Below are positions 24,162 through 39,052 of a DNA stretch of 64,000 nucleotides, one piece after another. Both the position numbers and the translations under genes were made by a program. The stretch lies in contig NC_092568.1 of NCBI RefSeq assembly GCF_037975245.1, positions 4,349,001-4,413,000 of the forward strand, given 5' to 3'. The DNA is from Apostichopus japonicus (Eukaryota > Echinodermata > Holothuroidea > Aspidochirotida > Stichopodidae). Numbering within the stretch: the first letter of the stretch is position 1; every line of letters starts with the position of its first letter. The notes beneath the pieces are model-generated. The model had not been told where the DNA came from and ran no database searches. It saw only the letters and a program-made list of their open reading frames with translations.

Positions 24162-27100
24162 CTGTTAGCAGGGGCTTGTACAGGATATGAGAGGTTGTTA
24201 GGCCAAATTCTACCCCCCCCCCACACACACACCCGAATGATTATGGTAGAGACATGGACCTTTATGGAAGGGCCAGAAGAGAAGAAAGGATTTATGAAGG
24301 AGTGGTATGCGTCCAAGGGTTACTAAAACCGACTCCTATGTAGGGTGATCTGGTGATCCTTCTCCCGAAGAAATAAATTAAAAAGATTTGACGACACATG
24401 TTGCATTCTGACGCATAATTAGACTATAACTGGAATTAGATCAATAGATCAAGTAGTCCTATATAAACGCAAACTTTTGCTAATAAATACTGTTGATTTT
24501 GTCTGAGGTTGAAAAAGGGCGGAAGGGGGAGAGTGGGGTGGGGGAGTTGCGCACATCACTGCCACTGCCGGTGGTACCACTGAGCCGGTTTAAACTATGC
24601 TCCAGCCAGGCCCTGATATGTGACGACGAAACGGGGTATCTGAGATTCAAAAATATGATTCATGTTAAATGTTACTGTAACTGACTTGGGATCCATGAAC
24701 ACTTTTTTCGGGTTTGTGAAGTTTAGAACTAGATTGACAATATTGCTGAATCTAACCGTCTTGGATTATTGATCAATCTATCCCATTGGGATAAGTACCG
24801 TAATCAATCTGTAAACTGCAGATAAGGTGTTTTCCCGTATATGACTGGGTGAATTAACGACGATAGTAACATTTCGATATTTCCAATCATGCATTTTACA
24901 CCCAGTTACATTTGGAAACGCCATTTAGACAGTCACGTCTTCGTGCAGGTTAGTGCACAGGTCTATACACATGCCTTGCTTAACGAAGGTGCAATAGGCC
25001 TCTCGGCAGTGCACCTGAGATCGCATCTTATAGGTGTTTTTTACTTCTTTTTGCAACTCAATCGTATAATACATCACAACAAACAGACAAGTCATCTTCA
25101 GAATCACATAAGTGGGGCCTGAACTAAGTTACTTATTTTTTTTTTTCATTTTTGCTTTTCCAAAAGCGATGCACTTTGAATGTTATAGGCTGACCATGCA
25201 TATAAAGGGTTCAAACTTTCAGGCCTATAGGCACGGCAACCAAGTTCTCCCAAGACATCTTACGGCCTTCGGAGGGTGTATAAGTGTAATTCAGTGTCCA
25301 TGAACGGCGAAGCTATACTCCGAGCAGACACTACAAAGTTTCTGCTAAGCGGACACAGTACTATTATTAGTCGGAGAACACGGAGGCTCAGAGTTTCAGC
25401 AAAGATGCCAAATTCGATTGACACATTGACGAAATTGAATCTAGAACGGTATCATATTGGGAGGAGATGTGAACATTTTAATTCTACTCATTTATGTTTT
25501 GGTTCCGTTTACAGACTTGGTAAACGACTGAAATACTGTTTGTCATTAGTGCGTCTTATCACAGCTGCAATCCACCTCGGATCATGTCACGTGAGATGAT
25601 ACACACCACACCATGCCTATCCATACAAGCTTCTGATAGTACTTTTATAAGAACGTCGTCGAATATATAGCCTGGGCACTAAACCCAAACAACTTGAAGT
25701 ACTCTCAAGCCCAGACCCTTTACACCGAATCTGTAACCGTATGATCATAACGAAGTTACGAAAAGAGAGGTATATGTTATGTCCGACAGTACATGCAAAA
25801 GCGTACAACGCAATGCCCGCGAAATGCGACATCGTAATCAAACTGGAAGTCACATAACAGAGAAAGGACCCTGCTGCTTCAACCAATTAACCATAGATAT
25901 TGCAGTAACGTGGTTTGTACTCATTTCTGATAAAAACTAATACCTGAAGGAAATATGAATCAAGTTTCAAGTTTTGTCATATTTTGATTGAATTCATAAA
26001 TTCTCTTCAAAGGGCACCATATATTCTCTTCTCGTGTAGTATGTTTTATCGATTTCTTGGATGATGTGATTTTGAAATCACAACACGTGTATATCACTTC
26101 CATGCATCAGTTGTGATTAATGTTTTCTTCCTGTAACATTTTTCATCGAAATGTAATCACAGTTGCTCAATTGTATACTTCTAACCTGAGGTTTCATCAC
26201 ACCACATCTGAACATATAGACACGGGGCACATAACCTCTTCTATTCGTCTAATATACCATTGGAATTAATTACTTTTCTCATGAACAAAATACATATCAA
26301 TAAATAAACGAAAATGAATTTGTTTTCTCACAAGAAAAATCTTTCCCCCCTTTTTTTTTTGGAAATGGAAACCACGCCCCCATGAAAAATCTAAATGGCA
26401 AGATCATTTCCTTTTCTCAAGGCTATCCAGTCTAATTAAATTAGCGTAAACGGGCTGGAATGTATTTAAATGAGTCTATCAAGTGTGTTACTATATGATT
26501 TTACCTTAATTATTTACGGTGACCAAGGGCAGGGAACATGAATTTGCCAGATAATGATAACTGATAACCCCCGGCATCACGTCCTTCTGAAACATACATA
26601 GTAGATGATATGTAGAAACTAATAGGAGATTCTACCACATGCCACAGCCGGGAGGATATTTATCGATTCTACGACAGACTGTCTCCGGTTAAAAACTTGT
26701 GGGTCGGTGTATTTATTAGGGTATTTTCATTTTGTGTGTCGAAAGTCTAAGCTGATATTACTTGCCACATTCTATGTCATCCAACCGGAAAGGATTGGAA
26801 ATTATCCAATTATAAATAACATAATTGGAATGATTACATTAGAGTTTTCATTAAAGTTCCTTCGTCATACATCATTAATACAGGACATTCACTAGACAAA
26901 ACAGTTCTGATACCGGTGCGTCCCCTGCGCCTCACCCAGTATCCTGTCTTTTATATATTAGCATTAATCATATATAATATAAAGGGCGCAGGGCATCATT
27001 TTTTGGTACGTACTGAGGAAGGGGGGCGGGGGGGGGGCTAAGATATTCTGTAGTTTATCGTCCCCCCTCTTTAAGAAATTTTGGTTTAAAATGGAGGTTG

Positions 27101-27184
27101 CTTGGATGTTAAATGTTGAAACAATGTTGAAGAGTTTCCAACTGTTAATGTTGTACAGCACACACTTGATGCAATTTTACACTG

Positions 27185-27186
<2 letters not shown>

Positions 27187-27217
<31 letters not shown>

Positions 27218-27218
27218 G
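27187..27218. repeat. (GTT)n microsatellite
   Basis: Ten or so tandem GTT triplets. Confidence 0.95.
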
Positions 27219-29423
27219 CAATATTCTGTCGCTGCCGGTCGGAAACGAGGACTGATCTTATTCTGGGGTTAAAGCGCCCCTACCCCCCTCCCCCTCCCAC
27301 AAGTATACCTGGTTGCTCCCCTGTTAATATATCAATTTTCAACGTGTACATAATTATTTGAAAGGAACTTAACTCGATAAGTTATTGACCTACATTGCCA
27401 TGGAATGTTTTGACAATTTTGAAAAATCCCAACCAAAAACTGCCGTTTCATGCATACACTATCTAAGATAACCCTTTGATCAGGGAGAACGTTCACACTA
27501 CAATTATGATTCTCCGGGTTGAACTCGTTGACAGAGGCATCGAGAACCATGCCTACCCGGAGACGTTATGTCACCTAACCCCCCACCAACCCCTCCCCCC
27601 CTTATCCTTAGCATGCACTCTTTTTGGACGTCTCCCATTTCCCTTAAGTATATTGTTATTAATGGGAATTCTTTATTGCATTGCCATATTCAGTCCCGCG
27701 CCCCCTTATTGACCCGAAGACCGCGAGTGTGTCCCCTTGGATCCCCTTCTCCAGCTAGGCCTGCTCGGATAAACCTGTTTGATATACGGATCTAATAACA
27801 TACACGCCCAGCAGTTTAAAATCTCCTAAGAGAATCATGTAGCAGCCCCAGCCGCCTTTAGATATTCAACACATTTAGATTCTCCTTGGTTTTTGTTTGG
27901 TATTTTCTTCAACCATTTTACAGTAAAAATGTCAAAGCACGCGTTACGTACATAATATACGGTAGCTTATAGGTGGCATTTAAATCGGGTTGCTGCGTTT
28001 CGTCAATTTTTCTTGTCAACAAATCTACCTGAATATCACTAAAACTGAGATAAGAAACTAGTCAAATTGAGACATACTTTACTATCATTTTTAATTAAGT
28101 TATTTTCCCCACTCCAATTATTCTACTTCTTGTCCATGCAGCACACTTCATTTTTTGCTCCTTTTTTTTGCTTTACAAAGGAGACAACATAATTTAAATG
28201 TTCTTTATAATTCCGTATACAAATTAGAGAGCATAATGAAAATATTTGTTCTTTCTCTTGTAGACCGAGTATATAGTCTATATACATTATAAGTTATCTG
28301 CCATTATCCTATTAGTTAGCATAATATAAGTATACCATAAAAGCTATTTATGAGGGAGAGAGATAGCACTTGACGGTCATTGAGGCGGCCTCCCATATGT
28401 AGGGGGGGGGGGTCATGGTATCCTCACCTAGAATCATAACACAGAAGTTAAGACGTCAAATTGAGCATTCTGCGGCATATACAGACTATGAAAAATATTT
28501 ATAATTAGGTCTGAGCGCAAGATTGTGCTAAGAAATTCTCTCGATTTTTCTGTGTGAAGATTAAAAGGGCGTGTATATCCCCATACCAGTTGGATTCGTT
28601 CTTCAGTGCGTCCTGCCCGATCGACTGACTGGGGGCAATGCCCAGCCCCCACCCAGTCCGCCATTGCTCACGACACTGGTCAAAATCAATTCGAAAACTC
28701 TATATACTTGAAGTGTCTATGGCATGCCTTACAGTAATATTTACACTCAGATCAAATCTTAACATGCGCTAATGCGTTCATCGTTCGTTTTACAAAATGT
28801 CATTCCTATAGGTTATGGTGCATGATGTGATTGATATTGGATTTGACAACATCACATTAAAGACTTTTTCGATAAGAGGGGTATTAAACTATTACTTCTC
28901 AAATCCTCGAGCCTATATTTTATTCATCGCAGTCCATTACAAGCAAGTTGGTGATGACATTTTCTGACGTCCGATCTGACGATATCAATATTTTCAAGAA
29001 AAAAACTGGTTTTATCGAAAATGAGACATGTTTTTTCCGTCTGCTAATTATGGAGCGACTATTATAGGAAATTGACTTTCCGATGATTCTCAGCTCCAGG
29101 TATAGAAGCTATTAGCAATTTGTAACAGTAGTTTCTATATCTTCCATGGTTTCTGAACATTAATTTGCGTTTGCTTTGTGGAGTATAAGTATAAAAAATA
29201 AAAATAAATTGGGCAAATTTTCCGTTCCTGTCTTTGTCAAATAAACTTACATTTTGAATTTTAGGAGGATGACGAACACATAATACATGCATCCGTAGGA
29301 GAAGCAATATATCTTTAACGTGTCTTTCGACGGACGTGTGAGGTTACGTGTCTGATGGAATTAACCGACAATTAACGACAGGTGCAAACACCATATGATA
29401 TGTAACTGAACGGTGTATACACT

Positions 29424-29424
<1 letters not shown>

Positions 29425-29487
<63 letters not shown>
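29425..29487. repeat. (AT)n microsatellite
   Basis: About 60 bp of alternating AT. Confidence 0.96.
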
Positions 29488-29489
<2 letters not shown>

Positions 29490-32400
29490 TAACACGCACC
29501 TGCTAGAAAAAATAAATGACGTACTACGCATGCTCCGTTGCATGCACACAACGTTCAAGTTTTCGTGTAAGCATAAATTACGTTTAATGACAACAAGTCT
29601 GTAGCTGGAATTTCTTGTTACGTATAAAGGCATGGATTTAAGTCAAGAATGCCGCTGGTGTTGTCGAGAAAATAGGGAAATGGGTTTAGATGTCTATACG
29701 CTGTATATAGACGTATATATTGGTGAAAATCTCAAGAATGCTACTTCAGAGAATGGTAAACTTCCGCAGCTTTGAGCAAATAATACAACTCCACATAAGA
29801 TTTCGTTTTTTAATTAACGTGGATTGAGAACACACACAAACCCACACCCACATATATATATATATATAATATATATACGTATAAGCCTATATAATACATA
29901 CATTTCAACATTAGTAAAATTCCTTTCGGTCCGTGTCCAAGTAGACTCTATTCTCTTTCGATAGTTTGGGAGTCATAAATTTTCTGCTATTCCATACAAT
30001 GCTTGGTTACAAAAGCATTGTAAGAAGCTTTTAAACATATTTGAATACTATGAGTTATTACAGGTAAGGTACTTAAAAATAGTACTTTGGTTGCAATACG
30101 TGATATGAAGTTATCGTTATGTCCATAAATTATAGTATCTGGAGTATAGTAGTATAGCGACATATTAAATACTACACTGCTGCCGCGCTTCGTAGAGCAT
30201 GAATATTCTGAAGAGAATTTTTGCAATTACTTACGAGAACCTATAGTTACATGGAGTGGGGAGGGGGGGGGGGGAGGGGAGATAACAATGACTTCTTTGT
30301 TTGGAAAGGTGACTATTGGTCCACATTATTACTTAGAGAGGGAAGGGGAGGGAAGGTGGGGTGGGGGAGCTGTCTTAAATAATCACTCCAGCTTATTCTC
30401 TCCGTTATGGTTTTAGACTAACTTAACATTTGTAACTTTATTTCAGACAGAATTAAGCAATTTCTTACAGTCTTTTGTTATACGTGAGTTTTACGTTTCA
30501 GTAAGTATACACATATGTACAAGAGACAGACTCTTCAATTGTCAGTTCTTTCTTATAAGCAACAGAGTATATCACACGATAAAGTTGAATGTACACTTCG
30601 TATAAGGTATATAATACGAGAATGACGTATGCTTTATATGTTTATAGGCCTATGTAAAATACTTAATCACCGTCTCATAAATCAGTAAAATGATTTGATG
30701 TAAAAGAGAGGAAGGGTTCTCACCTTCGAATTAATCTTAAAAACAAAAACGAAAAGAAAAAGGAAAACAGAAAATGAAAGAAGAAAAACTTCCGTTACAA
30801 CAAAATAACCTTTGTTGAAGAAAAAAAAACACCTGAAAGAATAATACGAAAAGAAAGGATTTAGAACAAAACAGCAGCAATTCTGTATTACCTACAGGTC
30901 CGGATGATCAATAGACCAGTTTGGCCTGGACATATTTTACATGAATGATTCTGTTTGGGTCCTTCATATTTCATTGTCCTAATAACAGGGTATAGCAAGA
31001 ATTTCATACATCAATCCACAGCTGTGCATGGGATATTCATTATACACTCCATTGCGCATGCTCTATGTGCAAACGTACTGCGCACATGATTTAAAAAATG
31101 GGCAGAATACCTGTCTTGGTTACCTCACTGCCAGTAGCTGAGGCCCCAAAATTTACGTTTGGACCAAGGCCCTTAAAATGGTCCTATATCCCTGAACACA
31201 CTGATGACCGTATGTATTCAGAACTCGTTTCGTCTCTAACCTTTTTTTTCTCTCTTTTTCTCAGGGGATTGAAGCAATAAATACACTGCAGGTTGTAATG
31301 TAGGCCTACACTTATACAGACCTACATGTACTCACATGCCAAAAAGGGTTTCGTTTACAAGGAGGTGAAACTTCGAATTTTTTACCTTGCGAAAACAAGG
31401 TTGTTCGATGCATACTCGCTATTATATTGAAGTCAAAATATGTTGAGAGGATAAGCTCACATTACAATAAACATGTAACGGAGAATATGCTAATCTTGTA
31501 GTGCGTATTTTGTAGAGTATAACCTACAAAAAACAATGGGGAAGGAATTTACAGTGAATGAAAGGTACACTAAAATTATTACAGTATACATGGCGTCTAC
31601 GTTAATTTAGTACCGACTGTTTACTTCACTTTGCTTTGACTCAGTAGGTCATAGAACATTGAGTTAGGAAAAAAGGAACACAGGTTGATATTATTCTTTA
31701 CTTGTTTCTGTGAGATTAATTGCATTACAAACATTGCTAATTATTGTTATGCCACAGAGAGACCCTTAGTCAAGGTTTTTGTGCGGTACATTGCGTCTTC
31801 TTCAACCTTTTCCAGTATTTCCCAATAATTTGCACAACTCATATTGAGAACCAGAAATCAACAACGATGGACTGTAACGGGGTCAGTGGCACAGAGAACC
31901 CGGCGGGGCCGCTGGGGAAAAAGATGTAACCGACCCAATTCTGAAAGTCTTCATTTCTCCTAATTTATGAACATTATGAAAATGAAAATCAGTTGTTTTT
32001 CATCCCAACTTTCCCGGTCACCCCTAATTGAGTACGGGCCCGGGGACTATATTTCCCTTACCCCAACCCCTTCCTCTCCTAGGGCCTGAACGGTGAATTT
32101 GTCTTTCCTTCTGTATAAAAACAACATTAAAGGAGAAATAAACCCTGGGGTTTTGAAGTAACCTTATAGTAGACACTATTCTTAAACCCTTTGTGAAATA
32201 ACTATAGTCAAAACTACCTTTCCCCGAATTCCAGGTTTTTTTTAAATTACTTTTTCACACCTACTGTGTTGGTGACATAGAATCAATTTCTATGGTTGGC
32301 GACTATTATGTAACGAGGGCGCTCCAAAAATGATGCAGTGTCGGCAACAGATATGATCTGTTTAGCAAGCTAAATATAGGTCTCGTTGTCTCAGTTCCTC

Positions 32401-33373
32401 TACTGTGTATTCAGGCTTGATAGCAAACAAGTCCAATGCATCCATGTTCTCTTTTTTCATCACTTCCAGAGCCCGGAAAGTGTTTCGGAAAAATGTTTTA
32501 CTTCATATTGCCTTAGTTATGGTGAACGGCGCATAGTAAATGTTTGTGTTGAAATGCGATATGTGGCTCGCTTACGTCACGAGACAAGCGGGAACTGTCG
32601 GAATTCAAACAAAATCGAGAATGCCATGGGTGAAAATTAAATCGATTTCTAAGGTTGCCTAGAAATGTTTCAAGCATTCGTCTTGCTTCTGTCGAAAAGA
32701 GCGTACTGCAAAACGGTATTCTCCAAGCAGAAAAGTCTAGGGTACATATCACCTTTAACCGATAAAAATGAATATCCCAAATTATTTTTAAACACTACAG
32801 AATTAATGCAAAATGTATTAATTTATTAAATTATTTCAAACATACGTTAGCAGCCCGAGTACTTTAAGATCCTTCGTTATGTTGGAATATACTAGGTTTG
32901 TTACTAGGTCTTACCTTATAAGGACTTTAGTACAATTCACTAACTCATGCAATATTAGTCTACTGTGGAGTTCATTCCCATAGTGTACACCCTCTCTTTA
33001 AAATTCCATCTCAGTAGTAAGTGAAGTCCTTAGAGACATTCAAATGACGTTGTGGTGATTACTTAATATCGATTTTGGTAAATGGTATACAAACTCTGAA
33101 GCCATGCTTTATTTAAATTAAAACCATCAACTAGAATTTGTTGATCACAGTTCAGTTTAGTTCTATGAATGAGTGGTCGAAACTGCGCAAACTCAGATGT
33201 GGAAACAGTATTCGGGAGCCTCATCTGAAACAAAGATCAACTGTCAAATTTCAAATTGTTATTTTATGGTTAGTATCATAAACAATAAGTAAGGGATGAA
33301 TACTTTCCTATCTCTTTAAGTAAATATATATATGTATATACATATAGTATAGGCCCTAGCCTATATATGTTGG

Positions 33374-33412
33374 TAGTTTGAAGCAATGAGGCTTAGCAAT
33401 CGGGAGGTGTAA
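33374..33412 (+). repeat. Fragment of the second tRNA-SINE family
   Basis: ttgaagcaatgaggcttagc followed by aatcgggaggt matches the middle of the tRNA-like element read on the minus strand at 51740-51835 (ttgaagcaatgaggcctaaa, aatcgggaggtt). Truncated; the B-box is lost. Confidence 0.6.
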
Positions 33413-36400
33413 AAGTATAATTGTTACCCATGCATGTATTTTTATATTACTCGATACTCGTAGGCACTCGTTAACCATTTTCATAAGAATTACATGTTCT
33501 TGTAACATTCCGTGTTTTTAATTTTTTTTTTAATAAGAGCCGCATTATATCTTTAATGAGACGTGAGGACAATTGTATTCACATGATTACATGTTCAGAG
33601 TTTATATAGTAATATACGTTACACGTGTTCATGGACGATACACCCTAGTAATTAATACAAGGTTACAATAAATCGTTTAATTATGCACCACATTTGTTTT
33701 GTGTTTTCATCAGCCATCATGAATTATCATTTAGTAATGAGTACCACGAAGTGATACATTGATAGCCAAGCATACATCTCAATAAAGCAAACAGAAAGAA
33801 AAAAGAAGTAAATGGTAAAGAAAAGACAGTTTCGTTAAGCTCTCTTCACAAAGCAATCTTTAAAACACCGAGCGATGGTTTCGTTAAGCAATTAATCTCT
33901 GTAATGTACACTGCATGCATAATAAATCTCTGTACGTGATACTAACTAGAAAGCTATAAAAAGCTGCAGTAGAAATCAAGTACCAACACAACTTCAAAAA
34001 AACAAGTAGCAACCCTTGAAAGGTTTTATCAGCATACTGAATGAAGGTGGTGACGTTATCTCGCTCTCATGCATGTTGATAATTTATAATCGTATTCAAA
34101 TATGCCTAATAAATATCCATACGTTCAAATATAATATTAACTGTCTATATGAAAAACTAGACCGAATGGTTATGTAAAGTATCATATATACTGTAATAAG
34201 TTGAGTGCAAGAAATGATTATATAGCTCTTCCGGTTTTCAAAGTAGTCACCTTTAAACTTTATAGTTAAACCTCCGGAGTGCTCCTTTAAGGCTTAATGG
34301 ACGATGACGCAGTGCTGTGATTTTAATACTTATTTTGACGCATTGCATTGTAACTAAGTCTAATGACCTAACCAGAACATGTCTATACTCATTCATATTA
34401 TTGTGAAATGTAACTTTTAATATAATTTTCAGGGTCGAAACCATATATACTCCCCCCCCCAGAAAAAAAATCGTGGTTAGCCTCAACCCCCCGCCTCCCC
34501 CCCCCCCCCCCCGCTCCCCTCCCCTTCCACCGACAGACAGTGTACAGTATATAAACATGTAATGTATAGATCAAGTTAACCCGCACAGTTGAAAATTCAT
34601 CAACATTGTTCAAAAACATACAAACTCTGATAGCAACATTTTGCATCCAAACACAAAATATATTGAAGGGTACCCATCCTCTACAACGATATATCTTAGC
34701 CCACCCTCCTCCTCCCCAACCCACCTCCCCCCCCCCTCCCAACCATACAAATCCTGTTGATTATTGCAACGTCAACAAAATGCATAGCTCAAGAGAAAAA
34801 CCTAATAAATGTCGTCGATAATTTGATAGCCTAAGGTCTTTTATAATTCTGTCTGCTTTTAACAACGACAGTGTTTACATCATTCAAACGTTAGCCGTAA
34901 ACAGATCATGTGTTACTGAATTTTCGAGTCCTGGTTTGAAACCAAATAGACTGAATGGAACAAATCGATTTAGAAAGATGATCTAACAATCAAGCTTACT
35001 CCCCTGCACACAGCCCCTTATAATACAAGTCCTCGGGAGGTACCTCTTTTAGATCGGCCTTTATCTTTAAAGCGGAATTTAGAATTCTATTCCCAGTTTG
35101 CAGTAGCATGGCGGGTTTTCAGCTTATTTATTCAGAAATTCTAATGAAACAATTGAGAATGACATCAGTGTCTTTTCTTATTTCACAAGAGGTTTTGTTT
35201 TTTTGTGAGATATTTACGAAATTTTTTTTAAATATAGGGAATACAGTTCATTATTCAATATTTTGAGGGTAGAATAAAATGGCCAATTTCTATATAAATT
35301 AATAAATTTTCTTTAATTTTGAACTTTTTCGCAAATATTTTTTCATTGGCATACATTTCCTTGATTGATGTTGCCATCGTTTTGTATCCTTTTTACATAG
35401 TGATTGATTGAAAGCCTGATTTTTGCTTTAAGTTGATAGATTCTTGTTCCTCAAAACACGTATATCAGGGAACTGGGAGACTAAGATACTACATTGTAGC
35501 CTGTAACCAGGCCAGGTGACCGTAACATAAAGCTGTCAATCCTTTAATCAATGCAGAAAAGGAGTTTTTGGTCAATATCTCCGTCTGCAGGTAAATTTTA
35601 CAGTCGCTTTATTTTCAAATCAGGGCAAGGCTGCTAATAAACAACCCGTATTTAAGCACGTTCGTACTAGAAAAGAATGAAGCAATCTAAATGCATATTC
35701 ATCAAGACCATATTCTGTTGTGCCTCCCCCCCCCCCTCGCAAAAATTACCATGCTAAAATTTTGCTATAGAAATGTCCATAACTATATTACATTAAGGTT
35801 CTACCCACTGGAAAAAATTGTACTCAGAAAGAAGGCCTACAGATGGTTCAATAAGATGAGTAACTGTTTCAGTTAAGAAAATAGTTCGAGGAAGGTAGAA
35901 GGTACAGTTAGCTGCCCAAGTTTGTCCTGAATGGCATATTGGGGGAGGGGAGGGGTGGGGGAGGGGTCCGGTTGGTCAGGCGGAAGGATATTAAGTGGAA
36001 ACTAATCCACGCGAGTCGCAACATTTTGTGCGCGTTCTGAAGCTCTCGTTCACTTGCATACGTGTTCGTGTTTATAGCCGAAAGTTTTAATAAAGAGAAC
36101 TGTAAATGTGAATATTGAAGTTTAGGTTATATCCTACCACGGAGTTCTTCCTTCGTAGATACGTGATTCACTAAAATGGAATGAACCAGTATGTTTCCCT
36201 TAATCGGTTAGCATGTGGACCGTTCTTAATTTGAAAACGGGTTGGAATGCATTTATTTATATAGTTCATGTTTACTTTACAAAGATAAAACATAATTGGC
36301 TGAAAACTTATTGGATTTTGTCGAAAATTTTTAAATCAGGAAAATCAATGTGTAGCCTCCGTGGAGGCTTAAATGTTTATTTATTATATTTATCTATTAC

Positions 36401-36887
36401 TCATACATCTCTGCAATATGTAGATAGATAAGAACATCAAATCTGAGAAAGTTGGAATCTTTCTTAGGCCCGGGGGAGGTGGGGGGGGGGGTAGGAGCGA
36501 ATCCTATGGAAAACCATAAAGCGAGTCAAAGGTTTTTTTTTTCATTGGCATTCTCGCATGGTTTCTATAATTGAGTCAATTTCATAAATTCTCAGTTTTC
36601 AGTCTCAATTTCGTCTCCATTTTGAGCTCTATTTTAAGCAACGTTTAAAGTTGATGTTGGATTAAGCTTCTGCTGTTATTTGACATTAAAGTCTCATAAC
36701 TTCAAGGCTGAACGCGACATTGCTCGAGGAACTGTATAAGACAACGCTCTGTGGATATTGTAGTCCAAAAGATATTTAGGAAGGAACAGAACAAAATCAG
36801 GCGTTCCAGTGTCTCCAAATCCGTTTCCCAAAGGTACATAAGGGAGAACCTTCCTAGGCTGATTTTTAGATAATGAAAAAAGTGTAA

Positions 36888-38761
36888 TTGATACCTAAAG
36901 TTAGAAACGAAAAATCAAAATATTCTTCCATGCTGAAGTTGGCAAAAGAAAATGTTATTAGCGACTCAATTCAGGAAATCGGCAAAGACACAAAGCGCCT
37001 TTACTCGCTGGTTAAAAGAATCACCGGTCAAGAAGCTAATAACCCATTGCCATCGGACTTTCGAGATGATGATACGCTTGCAAATAGTTTTGCTGATTTT
37101 TTTCTACAAAAGATCACAAGTATAAGAAACGACCTTCATGACAATGAACTTTACAAGCCGCCCATGAGAGAAATATCGCAAAATCTTACTGCCTTTACAA
37201 TTGTGACAGAAGATGAACTTGCTAGTATTTTAAGCAGTATGTCATCGAAAACTTGTAAGTCTGACATCTTACCAACACCACTCTTGAAGGCTGTCTTGGG
37301 AGTGGTCATTAGCCCTCTTGCAAAGATTGTAAACTTTTCTCTGGAAAATGGTATGTTTGCTAATGAATGGAAAAAAGCAATCATTCGACCATTAATCAAA
37401 AAGCATGGCGTGGACTTACATTTGTCAAACTACAGACCAGTAAGTAATTTCCTTTTCTTTCCAAAGTAGTCGCAAAAGTGGTACTTGGACAGCTGAATTC
37501 GCACTTTCAGTCATCGGCTCCTCTTCCATCATATCAGTCTGCATACCGAGCTAATTTCAGCTGTGAGACTGCTCTTGTAAGCTTATTGGACGACTTGTTA
37601 TGGGCCATGGAGAAACAGCAAGTGACACAAATGTGCTTGATGGACCTTTCGGCTGCGTTTGATACTGTAAACCACAAAGTGTTATCGGAGGTGCTAGGAA
37701 ATGAATATGGGCTTGGTGAAATGTCTTTAGAATGGTTTGCAAATTATCTCGCTGACAGACGATGTTGTGTAAATATCAATGGGTCATTATCATCTTCCAA
37801 AAGACTGGATTTCAGTGTCCCACAAGGAAGCCTGTTAGGACCTGTTTTGTACTCGGCATATGCAAGCACATTGCGATACGTCATTCCGGATTCATTCCAA
37901 TTACATGGCTATGCGGATGATCATGCAATTAAACAATCGCATAAACCAACCTTCGATGAGGCAAACACAGTCAGAAATGAAATTTCAGCAACTATGAGGG
38001 ATGTGAAAGTTTGGATGGACCAAAATAGACTAAAACTGAACGAAACTAAAACTGAATATATACAAGTTGGACCGAAGAAATAATTATCTAAGTGTGCTTT
38101 AGACAGTATTTGTATCAATAACACTACCGTAAATAGTTCAAATTGTCTAAAATATTTAGGCGCATATCTGGACTCTCATTTAACGTTGAAGACTCACATT
38201 GCTGCCAAATGTAGAGCTGCCATGGCATGACTTCGACTTGTAAGAAACATTAGACACTTACTAACCAAGGATGCATGCCATACTATTGTTTTAGGACAAG
38301 TGATAAGTCACTTAGATTATGCTAACTCCCTCTATGCTAATCTACCAAATGTTGTTATTATGATACTTCAGAGAATTCAAAACATGGCTGCCAAACTTGT
38401 TCTGAAAAGAGGAAAGGGTGATAGTGCTTCTGAAGCTTTAAAGGAGTTGCATTGGCTTCTCATCAGACAAAGAATTCTGCACAAAATATTAACGCTGGTC
38501 TTTAAATGCGTTGTTGATAAATCTGCTCCTCAATATCTTATATCTAGATTCACTTTAGCACCACAATCAAGTAGGTCTCTACGTTCAAATAGTATTCTTT
38601 ATAAGCTGATCATTCCACGAACACAGAAGGTCACTTTTGCATCAAGAGCAATAAGTGTATATGGCGCCGAGCAATGGAATAAATTACCTAACCATGTCAA
38701 ACAATCTGAGAATCTTGCAATTTTTAAAAGAAAACTCAAAACATATTTATTTCCTGGCTAA
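36888..38761 (+). pseudogene. Broken LINE reverse transcriptase ORF
   Basis: Three open pieces form one decayed protein: 36888-37469 (linker, LANSFADFF, CKSDILPTPLLK, NYRPVSN), 37478-38083 (SAYRANFSCETAL; AAFDTVNHKVL = motif A; VPQGSLLGPVLY = motif B; YADD at 37910-37921 = catalytic motif C) and 38300-38761 (SHLDYANSLYANLP through the C-terminal EQWNKLPNHVK...FKRKLKTYLF). A frameshift near 37455-37468 separates the first two. In-frame stops at 38081-38083 and 38228-38230 break the rest. The catalytic Asp pair is intact but the ORF cannot give a full protein. Confidence 0.92.
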
Positions 38762-39052
38762 TCACTTAGGGCCTATATACTCATTTTTTCAAATTTTCGA
38801 TATTTGTATTCATTATATTTCATATTTTTGAATTTTCTTTTAGATTTTATATAAAATTTTGCATTTTCTATTTTTCTTTTTGATTTTCATAACAATTGTA
38901 TATTTTTATACATTCATCTAGTATATTTTTCTACGCCATTTGAGATCTTATTTTCTTATGAATGGTTTATTCTTTCTTTGTATATTGTTGTAAAGCGCAA
39001 CCGAAAACTTCGTTGGGGTTGCGGTATATGAAATTCAATAAATAATAAAGTG
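36888..39052 (+). mobile_element. Non-LTR retrotransposon (CR1/L2-like LINE), 5'-truncated
   Basis: Contains the linker and reverse-transcriptase part of a LINE, then an AT-rich 3' region ending in a stem-loop (gtaaagcgcaacc ... ggttgcggtatat) and an aataaataataaa tail. That 3' architecture is typical of CR1/L2-group elements. The endonuclease domain normally upstream is missing, so the copy is 5'-truncated. It lies antisense to the host LGR gene inside intron 1. The clade below CR1/L2 is uncertain. Confidence 0.9.

Larger units (their letters stand above)
24162..36840 (-). other. LGR intron 1 segment: no gene recognised
   Basis: Long AT-rich stretch with no supported gene. It holds poly-C/G runs (24212, 27021, 28401, 30265, 34497), a (GTT)n array at 27187, (AT)n at 29425, a dispersed-repeat copy at 25672-25770 and a SINE fragment at 33374-33412. 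Short frames in it show no family resemblance. Confidence 0.5.

Noticed and set aside
25276-25599. 107-codon plus frame and similar unsupported frames (24889-25122, 42252-42554, 49124-49390, 52378-52656)
   Set aside because: No domain, no codon-level signal, no splice context or homology I can recognise; length is within chance for this amount of DNA.
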